Below the pieces are notes generated by a model. It worked only from the letters and a program-made list of their open reading frames with translations. It ran no database searches and had not been told where the DNA came from. Of a DNA stretch of 53,546 nucleotides, positions 48,249 through 53,546 are shown one piece after another (within the stretch, counting starts at the first letter, position 1; each line of letters opens with the position of its first letter). The stretch is taken from positions 1-53,546 of the forward strand of contig JAJDDB010000033.1 of the NCBI GenBank assembly GCA_029260575.1, read 5' to 3'. Origin of the DNA: Phycisphaerales bacterium. Its GTDB lineage: Bacteria; Planctomycetota; Phycisphaerae; Phycisphaerales; SM1A02. The translations under genes were made by a program, and so were the position numbers.

Positions 48249-49777
48249 AGCAACTCCTGCACGACTCGCTTGGCTTCGAGTTCGCTTGTGATGTCGTCGC
48301 GCACAAGGCGCTGACTCTCGTCATGAAGTGTGCGCATACCTGCTTCATGAGCAGCGGTTCGGATAGTTCGAACCGATTCATTGCGGTTGATTAAGCTGCG
48401 GATCTGTTCATCCACCACCAGCAATTCAAAGAGCCCGGTACGGCCACGGAAACCTGTGTCCAGGCATTCGTCACAGCCCTGACCCTTGCATGGTTGATGC
48501 AGTCGCCGAAGGAGACGTTGAGCCAGGACAGCATTGAGTGAGGCGCTGACGAGGTACGGTTCGACACCAAGATCGATCAAGCGCGTGATCGCACTGGCGG
48601 CATCATTCGTATGCAGCGTTGAAAAGACCAGGTGACCAGTCAGACTTGACTGGATAGCAATGCGTGCGGTTTCCGCATCACGGATTTCACCGACCATGAC
48701 GACATCGGGATCTTGCCTGAGGATGTGACGCAATCCTGATGCAAATGTGACTCCCTTACGCGGATTCACCTGCGATTGACTGATGACCAGACCCGACGAT
48801 GACAAGTCATACTCGATCGGATCCTCGACTGTCATAATGTTGACACCTGGATTGCCGATCCGTCGCAGTGTGGCATACAGCGTTGTCGTCTTGCCCGACC
48901 CCGTAGGGCCGGTGATGAGCACGATGCCCGTCGAACGGGACGCCTGCTCTAGAAATGCACTTGCCACGTCCGGGGGCATACCGAGTGCGTCGAAGTCGGT
49001 GAGTTGCATGCGCTGATCGAGCAGTCGAATGACAGCACGTTCACCGTAGCTGGTTGGCAATGTGCTGAGGCGCAGATCAATGCGAGCGTTGCCGATAGTG
49101 ACTGTGGCTCGTCCATCCTGCGGGATGCGGCGTTCGGCGATGTCCATGCGCCCCATCACTTTGATTCGGCTCACTACAGATCGGGTCAGGTCATTGGAGA
49201 TTTCGCGCACGGTGTGCAGGACGCCATCAAGGCGGTAGCGCACGAGAGTGCGGCCATCGAGCGGTTGAATGTGTACATCACTGGCTTGTCTGGACAGTGC
49301 TTCAAACAAGAGAGCATCAACGAGTTTGATGACGTGACCCTTGCCTTGTGTCGACAATAGATCGCGATCGGCTTGTTCAAGGAGAGAATCGACGTTGTCA
49401 GCGGTGCCGTAGAGAGTGGTAGGCTCGCTCGAGTCATCGGGTTTCGTATCATGTCCGTATGCTTCATCGACAACTTGTGCGATCGTTTCACCATCGGCAA
49501 TGAAGGAGTCGATACTCCTGCCGAGTCGAACGCCGGTATTAAAGACTGCAGCTGGATTCGTGCTCTCAGCAATAGCCAATCGTTCGCGATTTTCAATTGT
49601 GCCCTGTGAGACAATGAGATGCCCACGTGCGAAATCGCGAGGAATGCGTTTCAGGAACTCCTCACTCACCAAATCAACCCGTAGCGAGACAGACTCTTTG
49701 GCAGCAGATTGCTTCGGTCCAGCATCACTGCGGCCACTCGCGTGCGTCTGATCTGTTACAACTGGCGGCGAAGTCAT
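48245..49777 (-). CDS. gspE: Type II secretion ATPase GspE
   Basis: A 510-residue secretion ATPase. The N1/N2 domains occupy the first 150 residues. The catalytic core has LLFEALSRQASDVHIQPLDG and VRYRLDGVLH, Walker A ITGPTGSGKTTTLYATL, the Asp box MTVEDPIEYDL, Walker B DPDVVMVGEIRDAETA and the His box LVFSTLHTNDAASAI. A CxxC-type zinc loop (CKGQGCDECLDTGFRGRTGLFELL) is complete with four Cys. It should power pseudopilus assembly at the GspF/GspL platform. ATGA overlap with gspD. Confidence 0.96.
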   Translation of the reverse strand: MTSPPVVTDQTHASGRSDAGPKQSAAKESVSLRVDLVSEEFLKRIPRDFARGHLIVSQGTIENRERLAIAESTNPAAVFNTGVRLGRSIDSFIADGETIAQVVDEAYGHDTKPDDSSEPTTLYGTADNVDSLLEQADRDLLSTQGKGHVIKLVDALLFEALSRQASDVHIQPLDGRTLVRYRLDGVLHTVREISNDLTRSVVSRIKVMGRMDIAERRIPQDGRATVTIGNARIDLRLSTLPTSYGERAVIRLLDQRMQLTDFDALGMPPDVASAFLEQASRSTGIVLITGPTGSGKTTTLYATLRRIGNPGVNIMTVEDPIEYDLSSSGLVISQSQVNPRKGVTFASGLRHILRQDPDVVMVGEIRDAETARIAIQSSLTGHLVFSTLHTNDAASAITRLIDLGVEPYLVSASLNAVLAQRLLRRLHQPCKGQGCDECLDTGFRGRTGLFELLVVDEQIRSLINRNESVRTIRTAAHEAGMRTLHDESQRLVRDDITSELEAKRVVQELL

Positions 49778-52023
49778 CGGATCAGCCTCGGATGCACAAC
49801 CGGCCAGCCATCGTCAATGCCTGCCGCAGCCACATCGACGCTGCTTAGGTACTTCAGATCCTCAAATCCTCCATGTCGCAACACGGTCGATCGAATAAAG
49901 ACATAGAACTTGGAACGACTGCGCGTGTTGGAGCGGTTCTTGAAAAATTCGCCGACCCCTGGGATGTCGCCGAGCCACGGTACCTGCGATATTGCTTCGG
50001 CATCCGTGAAGATTTCCAGTCCACCAACGGCAATCGTGTATCCGTCGGGAATCGTGACGATGCTCTGCAGACTGTTTTGCTGTCTCGGTGGAGGAATTCC
50101 GGGAGCGCTGGAATCGCCGACAAAGTTGCTGATGGCGACGGAATATTCCAGGACAAGGTGATCGCCTTCAGCGATTTGTGGTCGAACGGTAACTGTTGTA
50201 CCTGCGTCCTGTGTGCCGGCGAACGACGTCGTTGCGACCGTGTCCGAGGCGTTGGTGCTCGTGAATGGTTGTTGGAGGACGGAATTGAGCGTGCCGCCTT
50301 GATTGTTGTTCACCAGCACATGCGGCATCGTCACAGAGCGGCCGTCGTTGATCGTCTGCAGGGCACGCACCACAACCGCAAAATCACCGGGGTTGAGAAT
50401 GACCCCGGAAAATCCTGCGCCACTGGAACTCACGGTCCCGGCAGCCAGCGAACCTGTACTTAGGCCGAAGAGCGATGCCAGTGAAATAAGCGTGTTGCCG
50501 CTGACTTCGAGCTTGCGCAATTCAATGCCGAGGTCGAATGTGTCCGAGTCCGTCAACCCGACAACAAGCACTTCGATCTTGACCTGCGGCTGGCGCTTGT
50601 CGAGTTGATTGATAATCTGTCCGAGTTGCTCAAGCAATCGCGGGTCGCCGATTGCAATAAGGGTGTTCGTTCCTTCATCTGCGGTCAGCTCGATCAGCCT
50701 ACGCTCACCATCGCGCTGACGTATCGGTGAGTCTGTGGCAGGCTGAGGGGATGTACTGCTCGGTGCAGCACCTGGCTTTTCTTCAGAGCGGACGGACGTC
50801 TGCGACCTGTCTCGTCCTCTGCTGATTTGTTCTGTCGCGCCTGGAACATCACTTTCATACAAAGCCAAGTCGGTGGCCGATTCGAGCGCGCCGTGTTCGA
50901 CCAGTTGCTCCAGAATGGCGAGGATCTCTGTGACGCTGCGATTACGAATCGGATACGCCTGCATGGGCCGGCGCCGGTTCTGCGGCGTCTTGTTCAAGCG
51001 ATTGATGAGCTGCTCAATCTTCTGATGCTCGGCAGGTGTCGCGGTGACCAGCAGAGAATCGGTCAGCGTATCTTCCACAATCCTCCACTGATCGCCGGAA
51101 CCCTGTGAGTGTGACTGTCTGCACGTCTTCTCAATGAGCGACTTGACCTCAGCGAGTCCGAAGTGGCTGGGCCGATACGATCGCGTCAACACTCGTTCTC
51201 GAACATCGAACTGTGCAACGAACTCCGTCCAGACGGCCTGTTCGTGCAGCGGCGCAATCAGAACCATTGCAGTCCCATCTGCGGTTGCCGAGAGCTTGCC
51301 GCGCAGATCCTGATGTGTCAGGGCATTCTGTGACTCCACGACAGCGTTGATCTGTGCGGCCAGATACGTCGCCGGAACATGTTCGGTCTCCAGCAACTGC
51401 ACTGTGGTCTCGCGCTGTGGATGATCCAGGATCTCCAGCAGTTCCAGAGCATGCAGGACATTGGGCTTGAGTCCGGAGATGAGCAGCCGATCACTCTTTC
51501 CAAGCGGCTCAATCGATCCGGCGGGTTTAGTGAGTATCGGTTCAAGCGCCGACACGAGGAACTCAACCGACTGATGCTCGATGGATCGGCGCACGCGCAC
51601 ATAGCCGGCCCAATGCGATGATGCCTCGAGACTCTCCGGCGTCTCGACCCGCGCCAGTTGTTTCGCCTCAGCGAGCGGCACGACCTGCAGAACGTCGGCC
51701 TTTGGCGGAACGATAACGGCTTGGCCATTGGACGCGAGTAACTGATTGGTCAGTCGCCACAATGCTTTATCGGTCAAGGCTTCGGCCTGACGAATTGTGA
51801 CCGTCTTGTTCAGCGCAGCCGCGTTGTATTCGATCGAGAACTCCAATCGCGTGGAACACAGATCGACGAGGCGGGCGAGGGACACTTCGCCTGAGACGAG
51901 GGCATACCCTGTGGCGTGCGTGAACTGACCGGCAGCGCACTGAACGAGCGCCAACAGCTCAACGACAGTGATAATCCACTTCAAGGCCGTCTGGAGTTCC
52001 CGATCGCGGGCCAATGCTTGCAT
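49774..52023 (-). CDS. gspD: Type II secretion outer-membrane secretin GspD
   Basis: A 749-residue secretin; ATG 52023 is chosen, with a GTG three codons upstream as alternative. A signal-like helix (LKWIITVVELLALVQCAAG) leads to an N0-type domain (GEVSLARLVDLCSTRLEFSIEYN) and several N1-type repeats (RRSIEHQSVEFLVSALEPI, TEHVPATYLAAQINAVVES, RPSHFGLAEVKSLIEKTC, AYPIRNRSVTEILAILEQLV). The last is followed by a charged, Ser/Pro-rich insert of about 75 residues. The C-terminal secretin barrel has VKIEVLVVGLTD, SVTMPHVLVNNNQGG, GTTVTVRPQIAEGDHLVL and VPWLGDIPGVGEFFKN. First gene of the operon; it is divergent from an ArsR-like gene 209 bp away. Confidence 0.94.
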   Translation of the reverse strand: MQALARDRELQTALKWIITVVELLALVQCAAGQFTHATGYALVSGEVSLARLVDLCSTRLEFSIEYNAAALNKTVTIRQAEALTDKALWRLTNQLLASNGQAVIVPPKADVLQVVPLAEAKQLARVETPESLEASSHWAGYVRVRRSIEHQSVEFLVSALEPILTKPAGSIEPLGKSDRLLISGLKPNVLHALELLEILDHPQRETTVQLLETEHVPATYLAAQINAVVESQNALTHQDLRGKLSATADGTAMVLIAPLHEQAVWTEFVAQFDVRERVLTRSYRPSHFGLAEVKSLIEKTCRQSHSQGSGDQWRIVEDTLTDSLLVTATPAEHQKIEQLINRLNKTPQNRRRPMQAYPIRNRSVTEILAILEQLVEHGALESATDLALYESDVPGATEQISRGRDRSQTSVRSEEKPGAAPSSTSPQPATDSPIRQRDGERRLIELTADEGTNTLIAIGDPRLLEQLGQIINQLDKRQPQVKIEVLVVGLTDSDTFDLGIELRKLEVSGNTLISLASLFGLSTGSLAAGTVSSSGAGFSGVILNPGDFAVVVRALQTINDGRSVTMPHVLVNNNQGGTLNSVLQQPFTSTNASDTVATTSFAGTQDAGTTVTVRPQIAEGDHLVLEYSVAISNFVGDSSAPGIPPPRQQNSLQSIVTIPDGYTIAVGGLEIFTDAEAISQVPWLGDIPGVGEFFKNRSNTRSRSKFYVFIRSTVLRHGGFEDLKYLSSVDVAAAGIDDGWPVVHPRLIR

Positions 52024-52232
52024 AGTGATCACCTACTCCCGACAGCACACAGGCTCGCCACGGAGCAGACCACCGGCAAGGGTCAAAATCCAACACTTAA
52101 CACTTTTTAGAAATGACAAATGACCGGCATCGACCAGACGCCGCGGAATTTGCGCATTACGCTTCCGATTGCGTGCACTGAGTTCAAAGCCTTTCTACGA
52201 TTCGGTATCTCGTCGGTTTACAATCGTTCGTC

Positions 52233-52583
52233 ATGCTCCGGGGGGAATTGAGTGGATTCCCGTTGGCTCCGACGTTCCCAGCTGTGTTTCACTGCCTCGC
52301 CAGCGATGTTCGTACCGCGATTCTCCTTGAATTGGGGCGCGGGTGTCGCCATTTTGGCGAGTTGCAAGAGCTTGTACATTGTGATGAAGCCAGATTGCAT
52401 CGCCAATTGGCAGTCCTGGAAGCGACAGATCTCATACACGTCGATCGTTCCTCCGTTCCCTGGCACTGCTCACTCTCATCGCGCACGACAGTTACGCAGC
52501 TGCCATCCGTCGATGTCCTGTCCATCAAGATTGGACCGCGCGAACGGATCGAATTGAATCTTCGACGACGGGTAGACATGTGA
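52233..52583 (+). CDS. Small ArsR-like winged-helix protein
   Basis: A 116-residue protein with an ArsR-type winged helix: FHCLASDVRTAILLELGRGC, then HFGELQELVHCDEARLHRQLAVLEATDLIHVDRSSV, read in parts. The C-terminal tail (VDVLSIKIGPRERIELNLRRR) is a beta extension like those of the regulators at 1041-1499 and 52852-53208. TACAAT 11-16 bp before the ATG would make a leaderless or very short-leader transcript. It is divergent from gspD and could regulate the secretion operon. Confidence 0.65.
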   Translation: MLRGELSGFPLAPTFPAVFHCLASDVRTAILLELGRGCRHFGELQELVHCDEARLHRQLAVLEATDLIHVDRSSVPWHCSLSSRTTVTQLPSVDVLSIKIGPRERIELNLRRRVDM

Positions 52584-52597
52584 CAGACATATGTCAC
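52580..52597. repeat. Inverted repeat after the ArsR-like gene
   Basis: GTGACA and TGTCAC flank GACATA, with a perfect inner palindrome GACATATGTC at 52587-52596. It overlaps the stop codon of the preceding gene. No T-run follows, so it may be an operator for the next regulator rather than a terminator. Confidence 0.4.
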
Positions 52598-52851
52598 CGC
52601 GCAGCATAGTCCGGTGAGGATATTCTCATGTTTTTTATATCCGTTTTGCCGGCGCTTCGTATCATGTGTCCCATGCGAGCAATCACGTCACGCACTGGCT
52701 GATGGAAACTCGCGACAACGGCAGTCGTCGCATCTGTGGCGAGGGGATCGAGCCGGCCGATTGCGCCGGAAATACCCTTGCCAGAGCTGCAATTGTGATG
52801 ATCCGATAAACGGGCCCGGACGCCCCTGGGCCGCAGGAGCTGGGGACCTGC

Positions 52852-53208
52852 GTGATGGCAAAGATCGTCGTGAACGCCCGTGGCGCTCCCATCAACTCGA
52901 CGATGCGCGGGCTGTTCCGAAGATTAAGCGTCGCACATTCGTGGGAAATACTGCAGGCCCTCGCATATGCGTCAAGCACGGTTGGACATATCGCAGAGCG
53001 TCTTGCTCTCTCCGATAGCGAGATCAGCCGTAGCTTACGCCACCTTCGCGATCACGATCTTGTGAAATATGTCTCGATTAAGAAGAACCATTTCTATTGT
53101 CTGACCTCCAACGTGACCTGTACGTTGATTGATGATTGCATTCATCTCTCGATCGACTGGAAGGATCATTCGACTGCGGTGATCATTCTCGATGCAACGT
53201 TGCCTTGA
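52852..53208 (+). CDS. ArsR-like winged-helix regulator
   Basis: A 118-residue regulator starting with GTG (the next codon is ATG), with GGAG 13 bases ahead. The winged helix is clear: LSVAHSWEILQALAYASSTV, GHIAERLALSDSEISRSLRHL, RDHDLVKYVSIKKNHFYCLT. The C-terminal beta extension (SNVTCTLIDDCIHLSIDW, STAVIILDATL) pairs with that of the 1041-1499 regulator. No cysteine cluster typical of arsenic or zinc sensors lies in the recognition helix, so the signal is unknown. Confidence 0.78.
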   Translation: MMAKIVVNARGAPINSTMRGLFRRLSVAHSWEILQALAYASSTVGHIAERLALSDSEISRSLRHLRDHDLVKYVSIKKNHFYCLTSNVTCTLIDDCIHLSIDWKDHSTAVIILDATLP

Positions 53209-53296
53209 GTAACGAGCATCTGATTCATTGTGCAATAACAGCCACGGTGTGTTCTTACATCGCTTCGCCACAATAATGACTTAATGCAACCAGAAG

Positions 53297-53546
53297 CTAT
53301 TCGCCCACGACGATCTGATTCCAGGTTGCGGTGTTGACGGCCAGATTGGCAGCGAGATTGGTGCTGGCGAGAGCGACATCGAGATTGCCACGTTCACTCG
53401 AGAGCACTGCTGCAGCGCCGGAATCAACCTCTTCGCTGTGTTTGCTGGCGTAGCGCTCCGCGGCAAGAGCCTCACGCAGCGTCACCCACTGCGGCTCACT
53501 GTGATCGACAACGTGGAATTCCCACGGCATGCGCCAATCGGAGCTT
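53297..53546 (-). CDS. 3' end of an unrecognised gene running off the window
   Basis: The frame is open from the right edge of the window to a stop at 53297, giving at least 82 residues. It contains WRMPWEFHVVDHSEPQWVTL, then REALAAERYASKHSEEVDSG, then an Ala-rich helical end (VALASTNLAANLAVNTAT). An internal ATG exists at 53530 but the reading continues upstream of it. No family is recognised. Confidence 0.5.
   Translation of the reverse strand, partial: SSDWRMPWEFHVVDHSEPQWVTLREALAAERYASKHSEEVDSGAAAVLSSERGNLDVALASTNLAANLAVNTATWNQIVVGE

Noticed and set aside
52614-53018. 134-residue plus-strand reading frame between the two right-hand regulators
   Set aside because: Its composition is Arg/Cys-rich without domain features and it overlaps the better supported ArsR-like gene in another frame.
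1-53546. The whole window being archaeal because of the TATA-like boxes
   Set aside because: A complete type II secretion operon with secretin, an ECF sigma factor, signal-peptide lipoproteins and Shine-Dalgarno starts outside the island are bacterial.
1-53546. CRISPR array or cas genes
   Set aside because: No regularly spaced direct repeats and no Cas-like proteins were found.

Overview
The window looks like a chromosomal stretch from a Gram-negative bacterium of the Planctomycetota, probably the Phycisphaerae branch. Three things suggest this: a very large secreted protein with cysteine-rich repeats and a C-terminal IFDLLELL..WG tail pair, a Ser/Thr kinase divergent from a planctomycetal-type ECF sigma factor, and a complete-looking type II secretion operon with a secretin (hence an outer membrane). 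No rRNA, tRNA or CRISPR array was seen. The species cannot be named from sequence reading alone.

Layout. 0-1.5 kb: end of an IS transposase, a conserved hypothetical gene abutting it, and an ArsR-like regulator with a perfect 22-bp palindrome upstream. 1.8-9.1 kb: a giant exported alpha/beta hydrolase, a membrane Ser/Thr kinase and an ECF sigma factor. 9.2-10.3 kb: a second, diverged IS of the same family. 10.5-13.1 kb: a mini-chaperone operon (sigma-region-4-like HTH, GrpE-like, lidless Hsp70), preceded by about 350 bp full of inverted repeats. 13.4-17.2 kb: two tandem zinc-ribbon proteins divergent from a CsoR-type repressor with a visible operator, then a mercury-type uptake/binding cassette (a thioredoxin-fold/MerT/HMA fusion and an exported thioredoxin-HMA protein) and a VOC protein. 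17.4-19.6 kb: an exported EEP-family nuclease/phosphatase and a lipoprotein ComEC-like metallo-beta-lactamase. 19.9-26.3 kb: a tightly packed six-gene operon (alpha/beta hydrolase, lipoprotein, helical protein, two-TM protein, exported HELAH zinc peptidase, IPT-like receptor) of unknown purpose. 26.4-27.6 kb: a histone-like HARE-HTH protein, an XRE regulator with a palindromic operator on a sigma70-like promoter, and a small lipoprotein.

27.7-41.6 kb is a distinct accessory island ending in a tyrosine integrase. Its minus strand carries a seven-gene cluster: N4-type DNA methyltransferase, AbrB-like regulator, two tandem paralogues of unknown function, a second DNA methyltransferase, a small helical protein and a HerA-like ATPase fused to a PD-(D/E)xK-like nuclease. 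This looks like an undescribed restriction/defence module. Beside it lie a seven-bladed WD40 protein, a coiled-coil CHAT (caspase-like) protein and several unknown genes. Unlike the rest of the window, many island genes lack a Shine-Dalgarno sequence and instead have a TATA-like box centred almost exactly 25-26 bp before the start codon, the geometry of archaeal leaderless promoters. Together with an integrase of archaeal appearance, this suggests acquisition from archaea or an archaeal mobile element. An unusual bacterial short-leader promoter is the alternative.

41.7-52.0 kb: type II secretion operon gspDEFGHIJK-C-L-M plus a TPR lipoprotein, all on the minus strand with ATGA-type overlaps. 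52.2-53.5 kb: two more small ArsR-like regulators and the 3' end of an unrecognised gene. The secreted hydrolase at the left end is a plausible substrate of the secretion system at the right end.
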